Positions 35,385 through 47,470 of a stretch of 64,000 nucleotides of DNA are shown in pieces (the stretch's first letter is position 1; every line of letters starts with the position of its first letter). The translations under genes and the position numbers were made by a program. This DNA is from Streptomyces sp. GESEQ-4 (GTDB lineage: Bacteria; Actinomycetota; Actinomycetes; Streptomycetales; Streptomycetaceae): the NCBI RefSeq assembly GCF_017948455.1, contig NZ_JAFFSU010000007.1, forward strand, positions 1 to 64,000. Direction: 5' to 3'. The notes under the pieces are model-generated. The model had not been told where the DNA came from. It saw only the letters and a program-made list of their open reading frames with translations, and did not search any database.

Positions 35385-36080
35385 GTGGAAAACGGCGCCG
35401 CCCCGACCGCCCCGGCCGTGATTGTCGCCATCGACGGCCCCTCCGGCACGGGCAAGTCGAGCACGTCCAAGGCCGTGGCCGCGCAGCTCGGCCTGAGCTA
35501 CCTGGACACCGGCGCCCAGTACCGGGCGATCACCTGGTGGATGGTGACCAACGGGATCGACACCGACGACCCGTCGGAGATCGCCGCCGCGGCCGGAAAG
35601 CCGGAGATCGTCTCCGGTACCGACCCGGACAACCCGACGATCACGGTCGACGGCACGGATGTCGCCGGGCCGATCCGCACCCAGGAGATCACCTCCAAGG
35701 TCAGCGCGGTCAGCGCGGTGCCCGAGGTGCGGGCGCGGATCACCGAGCTGCAGCGCTCGGTCGCGGCCTCCGCCGCACGGGGCATCGTCGTCGAGGGCCG
35801 CGACATCGGTACGACGGTGCTGCCCGACGCCGACCTGAAGATCTTCCTCACCGCCTCCCCGGAGGCGCGTGCCGCCCGCCGCAGCGGTGAGCTCAAGGGG
35901 TCGGACGTCCACTCGACCCGTGAGGCGCTGCTGAAGCGGGACGCGGCCGACTCCAGCCGCAAGACCTCGCCGCTCGCGAAGGCCGACGACGCGGTCGAGG
36001 TGGACACCTCCGACCTCACGCTCCAGCAGGTCATCGAGTGCGTCGTCACCCTCGTCGAGGAGAAGCGAGCAGCGAAGTGA
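35385..36080 (+). CDS. cmk: Cytidylate kinase
   Basis: The enzyme phosphorylates CMP and dCMP. The P-loop IDGPSGTGKSS is near residues 15-25, followed by LSYLDTGAQYRAIT and GRDIGTTVLPDADLKIFLTA; length 231. The GTG has AGGAAGG about nine bases upstream. One substitution is worth noting: the family usually reads DTGAMYR, here DTGAQYR. The stop overlaps plsC (GTGA). Confidence 0.93.
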   Translation: MENGAAPTAPAVIVAIDGPSGTGKSSTSKAVAAQLGLSYLDTGAQYRAITWWMVTNGIDTDDPSEIAAAAGKPEIVSGTDPDNPTITVDGTDVAGPIRTQEITSKVSAVSAVPEVRARITELQRSVAASAARGIVVEGRDIGTTVLPDADLKIFLTASPEARAARRSGELKGSDVHSTREALLKRDAADSSRKTSPLAKADDAVEVDTSDLTLQQVIECVVTLVEEKRAAK

Positions 36081-36721
36081 CGGCACCGACGGAGCGGGGC
36101 GCGGAGGTCGGGCGGCGTATCGGCGTCGGCCTGATGTACGGGCTGTGGAAGCCGCGCGTCCTGGGCGGCTGGCGGGTCCCCGCGACCGGCCCGGTGATCC
36201 TCGCCGTCAACCACTCGCACAACATCGACGGCCCGATGGTCATCGGCGTGGCGCCGCGGGCCTCGCACTTCCTGGTGAAGAAGGAAGCGTTCATCGGCCC
36301 GCTCGCCCCCTTCATGCGGGCCGTCGGCCAGCTGGAGGTGGACCGCTCGATCGCCGACCGCACGGCCATCACCCAGGCGCTGGACGTGCTGGCGGCCGGC
36401 GGTGTGCTCGGCATCTTCCCGGAGGGCACCCGGGGCGAGGGCGACTTCGCCGCGCTGCGATCCGGGCTCGCGTACTTCGCGGTGCGCAGCGGCGCCCCGA
36501 TCGTTCCCGTCGCCGTCCTGGGAAGCACCGAGCGGCCCGGACGGTTGATAAAGGCGCTGCCCGCGCTGCGCTCCCGCATCGACGTCGTCTTCGGCGACCC
36601 CTTCGAGGCGGGCGACGGCAGCGGACGGCGTACGCGCAAGGCGCTCGACGAGGCCACCGAACGCATCCAGAAGCAGCTCACCGCGCACCTGGAAAACGCC
36701 AGGCGCCTGACCGGGCGCTGA
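36077..36721 (+). CDS. plsC: 1-acylglycerol-3-phosphate acyltransferase (PlsC family)
   Basis: The 214-residue membrane-associated enzyme transfers a second acyl chain to lysophosphatidic acid. The catalytic H-x4-D is NHSHNIDGP near residue 53, and the substrate motif is [11 protein letters not shown] near 115. It is coupled to cmk by GTGA and followed by der, the usual actinobacterial order. Confidence 0.91.
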   Translation: MTAPTERGAEVGRRIGVGLMYGLWKPRVLGGWRVPATGPVILAVNHSHNIDGPMVIGVAPRASHFLVKKEAFIGPLAPFMRAVGQLEVDRSIADRTAITQALDVLAAGGVLGIFPEGTRGEGDFAALRSGLAYFAVRSGAPIVPVAVLGSTERPGRLIKALPALRSRIDVVFGDPFEAGDGSGRRTRKALDEATERIQKQLTAHLENARRLTGR

Positions 36722-36794
36722 GCGACACTCAAGTAGTGGATCACCCGAGATCGGGGGTTCCACCGATCACCACACTGAACGAGGTACGGACTTC

Positions 36795-38270
36795 ATGAAC
36801 GACCAGATCCACTCCGACGGCTCGGGCGAGGAGCACGAGCACGGAGCACTTGGCGACGCCGAGTACGCGGAGTTCATGGAGCTCGCCGTCGAGGAGGGCT
36901 TCGACCTCGAGGACGTGGAGGGCGCGATCGAGGCGGCCGGCCACGGCCCGCTGCCGGTGCTCGCCGTCGTCGGCCGGCCGAACGTCGGCAAGTCGACTCT
37001 GGTGAACCGCATCATCGGCCGCCGCGAAGCCGTCGTCGAGGACAAGCCCGGCGTCACCCGCGACCGTGTCACCTACGAGGCCGAGTGGGCGGGCCGCCGC
37101 TTCAAGGTCGTCGACACCGGCGGCTGGGAGCAGGACGTCCTCGGCATCGACGCCTCCGTGGCCGCGCAGGCCGAGTACGCCATCGAGGCCGCTGACGCCG
37201 TCGTCTTCGTCGTCGACGCCAAGGTCGGCGCCACCGACACCGACGAGGCGGTCGTACGACTGCTGCGCAAGGCCGGCAAGCCCGTCGTGCTCGCCGCCAA
37301 CAAGGTGGACGGGCCGAGCGGCGAGGCCGACGCGGCGTACCTGTGGTCGCTCGGTCTCGGCGAGCCGTACCCGGTCTCCGCGCTGCACGGCCGCGGTACC
37401 GGCGACATGCTGGACCAGGTCCTGGAGGCGCTGCCCGAGGCGCCCGCGCAGACCTTCGGCACGGGGGTCGGCGGCCCGCGCCGCATCGCCCTCATCGGCC
37501 GCCCGAACGTGGGCAAGTCCTCGCTGCTGAACAAGGTGGCGAACGAGGAGCGCGTCGTCGTCAACGAGGTCGCGGGCACCACCCGCGACCCGGTCGACGA
37601 GCTGATCGAACTCGGCGGTGTCACCTGGAAGTTCGTCGACACGGCCGGTATCCGCAAGCGCGTCCACCTCCAGCAGGGCGCCGACTACTACGCCTCGCTG
37701 CGCACCGCGGCCGCCGTCGAGAAGGCCGAGGTGGCGGTGATCCTCATCGACGCCTCCGAGAGCATCTCGGTGCAGGACCAGCGGATCGTGACCATGGCCG
37801 TCGACGCCGGACGTGCGATCGTCCTGGCCTTCAACAAGTGGGACACCCTCGACGAGGAGCGCCGCTACTACCTGGAGCGGGAGATCGAGACCGAGCTCGG
37901 CCAGGTGGCGTGGGCGCCGCGGGTGAACGTCTCCGCGCGCACCGGCCGCCACATGGAGAAGCTGGTCCCCGCGATCGAGACGGCCCTCGACGGCTGGGAG
38001 ACCCGCGTCCCGACCGGACGCCTCAACGCCTTCCTCGGCGAACTGGTCGCCGCCCACCCGCACCCCATCCGTGGCGGCAAGCAGCCCCGCATCCTCTTCG
38101 GCACCCAGGCCGGCACCAAGCCCCCGCGGTTCGTGCTCTTCGCCTCCGGCTTCATCGAGGCGGGCTACCGGCGCTTCATCGAACGCCGGCTGCGCGAGGA
38201 GTTTGGCTTCGAGGGGACGCCGATCCATATCTCCGTGCGGGTGCGCGAGAAGCGCGGCAAGAAGAAGTAG
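36795..38270 (+). CDS. der: Ribosome-assembly GTPase Der (EngA)
   Basis: The protein assists 50S subunit maturation. The 491 residues hold an acidic N-terminus of about 50 residues, two consecutive G domains ([14 protein letters not shown] and [14 protein letters not shown], each with DTGG/DTAG and NKVD/NKWD motifs) and a C-terminal KH-like domain ending in a lysine-rich tail. ATG 36795 has GAGG upstream. A perfect 15-pair hairpin follows. Confidence 0.95.
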   Translation: MNDQIHSDGSGEEHEHGALGDAEYAEFMELAVEEGFDLEDVEGAIEAAGHGPLPVLAVVGRPNVGKSTLVNRIIGRREAVVEDKPGVTRDRVTYEAEWAGRRFKVVDTGGWEQDVLGIDASVAAQAEYAIEAADAVVFVVDAKVGATDTDEAVVRLLRKAGKPVVLAANKVDGPSGEADAAYLWSLGLGEPYPVSALHGRGTGDMLDQVLEALPEAPAQTFGTGVGGPRRIALIGRPNVGKSSLLNKVANEERVVVNEVAGTTRDPVDELIELGGVTWKFVDTAGIRKRVHLQQGADYYASLRTAAAVEKAEVAVILIDASESISVQDQRIVTMAVDAGRAIVLAFNKWDTLDEERRYYLEREIETELGQVAWAPRVNVSARTGRHMEKLVPAIETALDGWETRVPTGRLNAFLGELVAAHPHPIRGGKQPRILFGTQAGTKPPRFVLFASGFIEAGYRRFIERRLREEFGFEGTPIHISVRVREKRGKKK

Positions 38271-38275
38271 ACAGC

Positions 38276-38307
38276 GAAAGGGCGGCCCCGACCGGGGCCG
38301 CCCTTTC
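38276..38307 (+). terminator. Terminator after der
   Basis: GAAAGGGCGGCCCCG pairs perfectly with CGGGGCCGCCCTTTC around a minimal AC loop. It is symmetric enough to serve the convergent 38319 gene as well. Confidence 0.85.
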
Positions 38308-38318
38308 CGCTTCACACC

Positions 38319-38702
38319 TCAGTTGCCGCGCCGCGGCCCCGGCGGCAGCGCCGGCACATGCTGCATGCCCGCACCCTGCGGCCGGAGCTGCCCGACCCGC
38401 TGCCACTGCGACTGCTGCCCGCCGCCGTGCCGGGTGCTGTACGCCCCCATGCTGTAGGCGCCGTACGAGCTGCTGCACGAACCCGGACCGGATCCGCCGT
38501 GGTCGAGATACCCGAACGCGACAAACCCGAACTCCTCCTCGCCCCTGCGGTCACCCGGCAACGTACGGAAGGACTTGACGTACTCGGCGTAGAGCTCGTC
38601 GTAGATCGGCGTGGCCGATGCCCCACCCGAACTCTCCGCAGCCGCCCGAGCGGCCGGAATCGACGAGAAGGACGGGCGGCGGGGAACGTCGTATGCGTGC
38701 AC
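38319..38702 (-). CDS. Hypothetical protein with Gly/Gln/Tyr-rich tail
   Basis: The 127-residue protein has a first half that is mildly conserved-looking (PIYDELYAEYVKSFRTLPGDRRGEEEFGFVAFG). The tail is low-complexity (Gly, Ser, Tyr, Gln, Pro) and probably disordered. No membrane segment or signal is seen. It starts at a GTG and has no recognisable family. Codon use has normal third-position GC bias, which supports a real gene. Confidence 0.6.
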   Translation of the reverse strand: MHAYDVPRRPSFSSIPAARAAAESSGGASATPIYDELYAEYVKSFRTLPGDRRGEEEFGFVAFGYLDHGGSGPGSCSSSYGAYSMGAYSTRHGGGQQSQWQRVGQLRPQGAGMQHVPALPPGPRRGN

Positions 38703-38774
38703 GTATGTCCAAACGACACCAGACGGGAAGAGATGCGGCTGAAGAGCCCGACATCGCAGGTCACTGATGCATTA

Positions 38775-38826
38775 GGGGCGCGCATAACGCCCCGACAGGG
38801 GCGCGGGGAACTGCGCGACAAGCCGC
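38775..38826 (-). repeat. Interspersed intergenic repeat, copy 4, with hairpin
   Basis: Core 38797-38826 is in reverse orientation. Upstream, GGGGCG (38775-38780) and CGCCCC (38888 style pairing at 38788-38793) form one hairpin, and GCCCC-GACA-GGGGC (38789-38802) an alternative. It lies between two minus-strand genes of unknown function. Confidence 0.75.
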
Positions 38827-38878
38827 AACGAACCCGCAGCAGCCACTCAACAGCAGGCCCCCGGACAGTAGGCAAAGC

Positions 38879-39664
38879 TCACGTCCCCGCAAGAGGCAAC
38901 GCCGCCGCCACCAACTTCCCATTAGCGGCCGCCTTATCCAACGCATCCCGCAACAGATCCTCCCGCGGCTGCCGCCCGATCGCCCCCACAGGCGCCGCGA
39001 ACATCAACACCTGCTGATGCTTGTTCGCGGCGGTCCGCCACCCATCGGTCACCTGCAACGGCTGATGCGCCTGCCACCACGCGACCGGCTGCCCAGAGGA
39101 CCCCGGCCCCGGTTGGAGTACCGCATGCAACTGCCCCATCGCCAACAGCACCGACCAGCCGTGCAACACCGACGGCACCGACTCGATCGCCGTCAGCGGC
39201 ATGAACCCCTGCTCGATGAGCAACGGCAGAAAATCGTCGCCGGCGCCGACCGCACCGGGCCGCACGATGGGCGCGGTCGGCTCGACGACCAGCGCCGGGT
39301 GCAACTCACCGGCGATCAGGACGAGTCCGCTGGTCACACCGAGCACCGCCTGCTCGGGGACGATCTTGTCGGGCTCCAGGTCCACGGTGTCGCCGCTGAT
39401 GGAACGCACCGCGCCCCGCAGTTGCTCCTCGGTGACCTGGACGACCTGCGAGGGCAGGCAGGTGGCGTGGGCGAAGGCGAGGACGGCGGTCTCGTCGCCG
39501 ATGAACAGGACGGTGCTGGTGCGCTCCTGTTCGGAGTCGCCCGGGGTGCGGCAGGACGTGCAGTCGTAACTGCCAGGGGCGTTCTCTCCGGCGAGCAGCC
39601 GGTCGGCTTCATCGTCGCCGATCTCGGCGCGTACGTCGTCGCTGACGTCGAGCATGCGCGGCAC
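38879..39664 (-). CDS. Conserved Streptomyces hypothetical protein with CxxC motif
   Basis: The 261-residue soluble protein begins MPRMLDVSDDVRAEIGDDEADRLL. It has a CTSCRTPGD segment near residue 34 that could bind metal, then two similar-sized alpha/beta halves (TAVLAFAHATCLPSQVVQV; WSVLLAMGQLHAVLQPGPG). The GTG at 39664 has GGGAG seven bases upstream and is preferred to a longer frame from 39718. I recall closely similar proteins across Streptomyces, without a function. Confidence 0.78.
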   Translation of the reverse strand: MPRMLDVSDDVRAEIGDDEADRLLAGENAPGSYDCTSCRTPGDSEQERTSTVLFIGDETAVLAFAHATCLPSQVVQVTEEQLRGAVRSISGDTVDLEPDKIVPEQAVLGVTSGLVLIAGELHPALVVEPTAPIVRPGAVGAGDDFLPLLIEQGFMPLTAIESVPSVLHGWSVLLAMGQLHAVLQPGPGSSGQPVAWWQAHQPLQVTDGWRTAANKHQQVLMFAAPVGAIGRQPREDLLRDALDKAAANGKLVAAALPLAGT

Positions 39665-40809
<1,145 letters not shown>

Positions 40810-40917
40810 GCCGTCCCCGCTGCTGCGGGCACGGGGCCCCGTCCGGTGCGGCCGACCGGGTGGGGCGCCTAGGCGCACCGGACGCGCCGCGGCGGCCGTA
40901 CGCGGCGCACTGCTTAG

Positions 40918-42171
<1,254 letters not shown>

Positions 42172-42175
<4 letters not shown>

Positions 42176-44982
42176 CGGCCGGCCGCCTCCAGCGTGTCCA
42201 GTACGCGGTCGGGCGGGCCGGAGGCGACGATGCGGCCCGCCGCCATGACGTGGACGACGTCGGCGAGGTCGGCGACCAGGTCGAGGTCGTGCTCGACGAC
42301 GAGCAGGGCGGTGCCGTCGGCGGCGAGGGCCTTCAGAACGCGGGCCAGCGCGGTCACTTCGGCGGTGTCCAGCCCTGCGGCGGGCTCATCGAGCAGCAGC
42401 ACGCGCGGGCTGCCCGCGAGGGCTCGGGCCAGCTCCACCCTGCGCAGGGTGCCGGTGGGCAGGCCCGCGGCGGGAAGCTCCCCGACCGGCCCGTCCAGAC
42501 CGAACAGCCGCAGCGCCCGCTCTACGGCCGTGTGATCGGCGATCCGGCCCTGCTCGGCGCCCACGCGAACGTTTTCGGCCACGGTCAACGAGGGGAAAAC
42601 GGCCAGTTGCTGGAACGTCCGTGCGATGCCGATCCGGGTGCGGGCGTGTGCGGGCAGCCGGGTGATGTCCCGGTCGTCGAGCCGTACGTGGCCTTGTGCG
42701 GGGCGCAGGGTGCCTGCGAGGCAGTGGAACAGGGTGCTCTTGCCCGCGCCGTTGGGGCCGACGATGGCGGTGATCCGGCCTCGGGGGACGTCTAGGTCGA
42801 TGTCGTCGAGCGCGGTGAAGCCGCCGTAGTCGGCGTGCAGGTGGCGGGTGGTGAGGATCGGATTGGAGTTCCCGCCCGCACCACCCGTGACAGTTTCGTC
42901 GGCGGGTGCGAGTGGCCCCGGTGGGGGCGGAGCGCCGTCGGCGGGTGCGGGTGGTTGCGGTGGTGGCTCGGTGTGGTCGGTCGTTGTGGGTGGTCGTTGC
43001 GGGGATTGGGCGCTGATGTGGCCCGTGGGTGGACCCTGGCGGAGCCTCGTGTCGGTTGTCGTGGCCGTGGCTTTGTCGTCGGTGGTCGTCGCGGGCGTCG
43101 GTTCCCAGTGAGGGGGGCGGCCTTGTGCCCGTCGTCGTAGGCGCCTTCGTAGTTGCACGCCCGCCGTCGTCAGCCCCGCGTTCCGCCATGGCCGCAGGCG
43201 CTGCGTCGCCGTTCGCAGTGCCTCGTACGGGCCTCCGGGGAAGCGGCCGACCAGGACTGCCAGTACGCCGATGAGGGCCGCTGCCACTCCGCCGCGCGCT
43301 CCCGCGTCCAGGCCCACCAGGAGGGCCGCTGCTGCCAGTGCGCCCAGGGTGGAGTCGGCGCCCAGGACGACCACCGCCGCGAACCAGAGCAGGCCGCGGA
43401 CGGGGTCGTAGGCGCCGGGGTCGAAGGCGCGGAGCCCCATGCCGAGCATGCCGCCGCCGAGGGCGGCCAGGGCGGCGCCGGAGACGAAGGCCAGGAGTTT
43501 GAGGGACGGGACCTTCACGCCGGCCGCCGACGCGCCCGATTCGTGGTCGCGCATGGCCGCGAGGGCTCTGCCCGTACGGCCCCTGCGCAGCGCGTGCGTC
43601 GCGAGGAGCGCGGCTGCCAGCAGGGCCAACTCCAGGACGTAGTACGCGCGGTCCCCGTCGAAGCCCGCCGGGCGGTCCAGCGAGAGGCCCGACGTGGCGT
43701 ACGGCTGCGCGAAGACGAAGCGGCTCACGCCCACGCCGACCGCGAAGGTCGCCAGCGCCAGCGCCAGGCCCTGGCGGCTGATCGCCGGCCAGCCGGTGAG
43801 CAGGCCCAGGGGCGCGACCAGGAGCACCGCCACCGCCAGCGCGGCCAGTTCCGGCAGGCGGGGGACGCCGGGGAAGCGGCCCGCCGCGAGCAGGGCGGTG
43901 AAGAGGGCGCCCAGACCCGCGTACGCCGCCTGGCCGAGCGAGATCTGGCCGCCGCGGCCCGTGACGACCACCAGGGAGAGCAGCACCACGCCCAGCGCCG
44001 GCACCTGAACCGACGTATGGAGGTCCGAGCCCGCGAAGCCCAGCGGCAGCAGGAACAGGACCACCGCCACGATCCAGGCGCCCGGCGGGGTCGGCACGCG
44101 CGCGGTGGCTGTGCGCGGCAGTGCGTCCCGGGTGCCGACGCGGGGCAGGACGAGGGCCGCGATCAGCAGGGCCACCACGAAGAGGTTCGCGCCGACGGCC
44201 TGGAGCAACGGTTCGCCCCATCCGGAGGGGTGAAGCCGCGTCAGCTGGCTCTGCGCCACCCCGATGCCCAGCGCCGTCACGACCGCGACCGGCAGACTCC
44301 GCATCCGCGCCGCCACCGCGACCGCGACGACCTCCATGACGAGCAGCGGCAGTCCGTACGGGTCCAGCCGGACGTACGGCGCCAGCAGCACGCCCGTCAG
44401 CCCCGCCGTGAACGACCCGAACGCCCAGCCGGCCGCCGCCACCCGGTCCGCGTCGATCCCGCCGAGCACGGCCAGCTGCCGGTCGTCCACGACCGCCCTG
44501 AGCTCCCGCCCGAACCGCGTCCACCGGATCACCGCACCGACGCCGGTCGCCAGTACGGCCACCACCGCCAACTGCCCCCACGGATCCGCCGACACCAGCT
44601 CCGGAGCGTCGTCCCGCGCACCCTGCCCCCACACCAGCGCCGCCCCGCCGACCAGCAGCACGAAGACCCCGATCGACGCCACCAGCGTCTGCGCCGGATC
44701 GCTGCCGAGCACGGACAGCGGGCGGAAGACGAAACGCTCCAGCACCACCCCCAGGCCCGGCGCCAGGACCACCAGCGTCACCAGCGCGCCCAGCCACAGC
44801 GGCCAGCCCCACTCGACCACGCACTGCCGCAGCGCGTACGCGCACACCATGGCGATCGCCCCGTGCGCGAAGTTGAGCACGCCGGTCGCGCGGTACGTCA
44901 CGATCAGGCCGATCCCGGTGAGCGCGGCGGCGCTGCCGACCGACAGACCGGCGAGCGTGAGGTCGTACGTGAGGGACGACAT
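42172..44982 (-). CDS. LivH-LivM-LivG fusion: two permeases and an ATPase in one chain
   Basis: The polypeptide has 936 residues. Residues about 1-290 are a LivH permease (ATGVLNFAHGAIAM). Residues about 300-590 are a LivM permease (GRGGQISLGQAAYAGLGA, AMRDHESGASAAGVKV). Residues about 600-690 are a Thr/Pro/Gln-rich linker. Residues about 695-936 are a LivG ATPase with intact Walker A GPNGAGKST, Q-loop FQQLAVFPS, Walker B LLLDEPAAGLD and VVEHD. The ABC signature is degenerate: LPTGTLRRVELARAL where LSGGQ or LSYGQ is expected. It imports a small molecule, perhaps a branched-chain amino acid, amide or urea. The start overlaps the stop of the upstream gene (TGATG). Confidence 0.9.
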
Positions 44983-45458
44983 CAGCCGTCTGCTTCGGCG
45001 GGCTCACAGATCGGGCACGGGCCCAGTTCGCCGCTCGCCACCAGCTTCCCGTCCACCGGCACCGACTCCGCCTTCCCGGCGACCAACGGGCAGTCCGCGC
45101 GATGGAACAGCGTGCCGCCCGGCACCATCAGCAGATCCGCGCTGACCGCGAGGGGTGCGGCCGCCGCCTGCCCGGAGTCCACCGTGCCGTCGGGCTCCGC
45201 GGCGACCAGCAGGCCGTACAGCTCCTCCACGCGCGCGGCGGCGAGCGCGTTGCGGCCATGCGTCAGCAGCACCGCTCCGGCGATGATCAACGCGGCTCCG
45301 GGGACCGTGCAGGACGCGAGATAGGGCAGCTGCCGCTCGGCGAACCGCTCGCCCGAGATGCCGTACCAGCCGATCACACACAGCACCGCGCCCGCGGCGA
45401 GCGCCGCCCAGCCGGCCCACAGGACGGGGTGCACGGTCCGCAGTCGGGCTGTCCGCAT
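44982..45458 (-). CDS. Two-helix membrane protein with Cys/His cluster, first gene of the liv operon
   Basis: The 158-residue protein has two membrane helices (residues about 10-30 and 45-65), then a soluble part ending FHRADCPLV...LGPCPICEP. The His-Cys-CxxC set recalls the zinc-binding motif FHxxxC...PCxxC seen at the end of some nucleases and Ada-type domains. ATG 45458 has GGGAG six bases upstream; GTG 45473 would place that site inside the gene. Overlap with the fused transporter implies a partner role, perhaps assembly or sensing. Confidence 0.8.
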   Translation of the reverse strand: MRTARLRTVHPVLWAGWAALAAGAVLCVIGWYGISGERFAERQLPYLASCTVPGAALIIAGAVLLTHGRNALAAARVEELYGLLVAAEPDGTVDSGQAAAAPLAVSADLLMVPGGTLFHRADCPLVAGKAESVPVDGKLVASGELGPCPICEPAEADG

Positions 45459-45501
45459 CTCTGGCTCCCACACGTCGTGAGTCTGTCCATGTCAGCCGAT
45501 C

Positions 45502-45525
45502 GCTTGCACTATGCCTTCTGCAAGC
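45502..45525. promoter_or_regulatory. Palindrome between the divergent liv transcription units
   Basis: GCTTGCA-N10-TGCAAGC is a perfect seven-base inverted repeat in the roughly 120-base gap between the transporter operon and the lipoprotein genes. It could be an operator controlling both directions. The protein is unknown. Confidence 0.45.
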
Positions 45526-45581
45526 TGACCCTGAAAGCACCGGGCGCGCACGGCCCGGACCGACACCCGGTGGTGAGCCAG

Positions 45582-46139
45582 ATGGTTCTCGGGAGCGACC
45601 TCAGGCGGGGGAACGCGGGACGGGGCACCGCGATCGCAGCAGCACTGCTCCTCTTCCTCGCCCCGGCCCTCGCGGCCTGCAGCGACGACGAGGGCGGCGG
45701 CAGCGGCGAGACACCGCCGACACCGACGGTCGAGCAGACCGAACAGCCGACGAGTCCGGCCGCGTCGGGGCCCGCCGACACGGCGGCGGCCGAGCAGGAG
45801 ATCAAGCAGAACTGGCAGAAGTTCTTCGATCCGGCGACCTCGACCCAGGACAAGCAGTCCGTCCTCGAGAACGGCGACCGGATGGCGCCCGTGCTGGCGG
45901 CCTTCAGCGGCGACGAACGTGGCGGGCAGGTCGAGGCGAAGGTCACCGCGGTCGAGTTCACCTCGCCGACCGAGGCGAACGTGACATACGACCTGACGCT
46001 GAAGGGCGCCACCGCACTGCCCGGCGCCTCCGGAACGGCGGTCGAGCAGGACGGCGCCTGGAAGGTGTCCGCCAAGACCCTGTGCGCGCTGGTGAGCATG
46101 AGCGGCAATGCCTCGGCGTCGGCCCTCCCGGGCTGCTGA
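45582..46139 (+). CDS. Lipoprotein with MTB12-like domain
   Basis: The 185-residue protein has lipobox LAAC in a good signal (IAAALLLFLAPALAACSDD), a Glu/Pro/Thr stalk and a small alpha/beta domain (QNWQKFFDPATSTQDKQSVLENGDRM, VTYDLTLKGATAL, EQDGAWKVSAKTLCALVSM). This resembles the mycobacterial low-molecular-weight antigen MTB12. The fold is nuclear-transport-factor-2-like; function unknown. The start could be ATG 45582, GTG 45570 or ATG 45489. It overlaps the binding protein gene by 32 bases. Confidence 0.8.
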   Translation: MVLGSDLRRGNAGRGTAIAAALLLFLAPALAACSDDEGGGSGETPPTPTVEQTEQPTSPAASGPADTAAAEQEIKQNWQKFFDPATSTQDKQSVLENGDRMAPVLAAFSGDERGGQVEAKVTAVEFTSPTEANVTYDLTLKGATALPGASGTAVEQDGAWKVSAKTLCALVSMSGNASASALPGC

Positions 46140-47403
46140 GGCCCTCGCCGCGGTGCTGTTGCTGGCCCTGAGCACGGCCTGCGGCAGTCGCCTGCCGGAG
46201 AGCGACTTCGAGAGCGACGGCCGTACGACCCCGTCGGCGACCGCCGGTGCGCCGCTGCGCGTCGGCATCATCACCAGCGTCACCAGCCCCGTCGGCGGCA
46301 ACGCCTTCACCGGCCCGCGCGACGGCGCCAAAGCCTGGTTCGAGCGCCTCAACGCGCGCGGGGGCATCGACGGCCGCCCGGTCGAGGTGCGCCTGTGCGA
46401 CGACGGCGGCAGCGGGGTCGGCAACAACGAGTGCGTGCACCAACTCATCGAGGAGGACGAGGTCGTCGCCCTGGTCGCCACCACCGCGCTCGACTACGCG
46501 GGCGCCTCCCGTGTCGCACGCGCGCGCGTGCCGGACATCGGCGGCCAGCCCATCGGCGCCGCCTACGACACCTGGCCGCACCTCTACGGCATCTACGGCA
46601 GCCTCGCGCCACGCGACGGCACGACCGGCTGGGCCGGCGAGCAGTACGGCGGCACCGAGGTCTACCGGTACTTCAAGCGCGAGCACGGCGCCCGCACGGC
46701 CGCCGTCGTCTCGTACAACCAGGCCGCGTCCGCCGCCTACGCACGGCTCGTCGAGCGGGGACTGAGGGCAGAGGGCTACAAGGTCGTCACCGAGCAGGTC
46801 GACTTCGCGCTGCCCAACTTCCGTGCCGTGGCGGCCGACCTCAAGGAGCAGGGCGCCGACCTCGTCTTCGACGCGATGGACGGACACGGCAACGCCCAGC
46901 TGTGCAAGGCGATGGACGACGTCGGCGCCGAGGTCACCGCCAAGGTCACGAACGTACAGAACTGGACGTCCGCAGTCCCCGAGGACTACAAGGACTCGCC
47001 GCGCTGCCGCAACGCCCTGTGGGCGACCGGATCCAGCCGGAACTACGAGGACACGGACCATGAGGCCGTACGGGAGTTCCGGGACGCCACTGAAGGGCTG
47101 AAGACGCACTCCCAGTGGCAGTTGGAGGGGTGGGCCGCGGCCATGTGGTTCACGGAGGCGGCACGGTCCTGTGCCCAGGAGGGCGTCACGCGCGCGTGCG
47201 TCGACGACTTCATGAACCGCAGCGAGGGCTACACCGCCGACGGACTGCTGGTTCCGGTCCGGTTCGAGCGGCTGGCCGAGCCGCCCAAGACCCGCAGGAC
47301 CTGTGTGTCGGTGGCCCGCTGGCAGGACGGCAAAGGCTGGGTCTCCCAGGGGGACATGAACGACACGTGCTTCGAAGTGCCGCAACTGCCGTACGAGCAA
47401 TGA
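46108..47403 (+). CDS. Branched-chain-type substrate-binding lipoprotein (LivK family)
   Basis: The 431-residue protein has a lipoprotein signal (AAVLLLALSTAC). A Peripla_BP_6 fold follows (LRVGIITSVTSPVGG, AWFERLNARGGIDGRPVEVRLCDD, VVALVATTALDYAG). It should capture the ligand outside the membrane and deliver it to the divergent LivHMG-LivF importer, which otherwise lacks a binding protein. The ligand is unknown. The ATG lies 29 bases inside the preceding lipoprotein gene, which couples them. Confidence 0.88.
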   Translation: MPRRRPSRAAEALAAVLLLALSTACGSRLPESDFESDGRTTPSATAGAPLRVGIITSVTSPVGGNAFTGPRDGAKAWFERLNARGGIDGRPVEVRLCDDGGSGVGNNECVHQLIEEDEVVALVATTALDYAGASRVARARVPDIGGQPIGAAYDTWPHLYGIYGSLAPRDGTTGWAGEQYGGTEVYRYFKREHGARTAAVVSYNQAASAAYARLVERGLRAEGYKVVTEQVDFALPNFRAVAADLKEQGADLVFDAMDGHGNAQLCKAMDDVGAEVTAKVTNVQNWTSAVPEDYKDSPRCRNALWATGSSRNYEDTDHEAVREFRDATEGLKTHSQWQLEGWAAAMWFTEAARSCAQEGVTRACVDDFMNRSEGYTADGLLVPVRFERLAEPPKTRRTCVSVARWQDGKGWVSQGDMNDTCFEVPQLPYEQ

Positions 47404-47425
47404 GGGCTTGTACGAGCGATGACGT

Positions 47426-47452
47426 CCTTGCGGACAGTCTCTGTCCGCAAGG
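47426..47452. promoter_or_regulatory. 27-base perfect palindrome before the WYL regulator gene
   Basis: CCTTGCGGACAG-TCT-CTGTCCGCAAGG has 12-base perfect arms and ends 18 bases before the regulator ATG. It lies between the binding-protein stop and the regulator start. Autoregulation by the WYL protein is likely; the sequence could also act as a terminator hairpin for the preceding gene. Confidence 0.65.
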
Positions 47453-47470
47453 GCTGGCAGACTCACCACC

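Noticed and set aside
43153..45324. A 723-codon plus-strand frame opposite the Liv fusion
   Set aside because: Its Arg/His/Gln-rich translation is the complement of a recognisable permease and ATPase.
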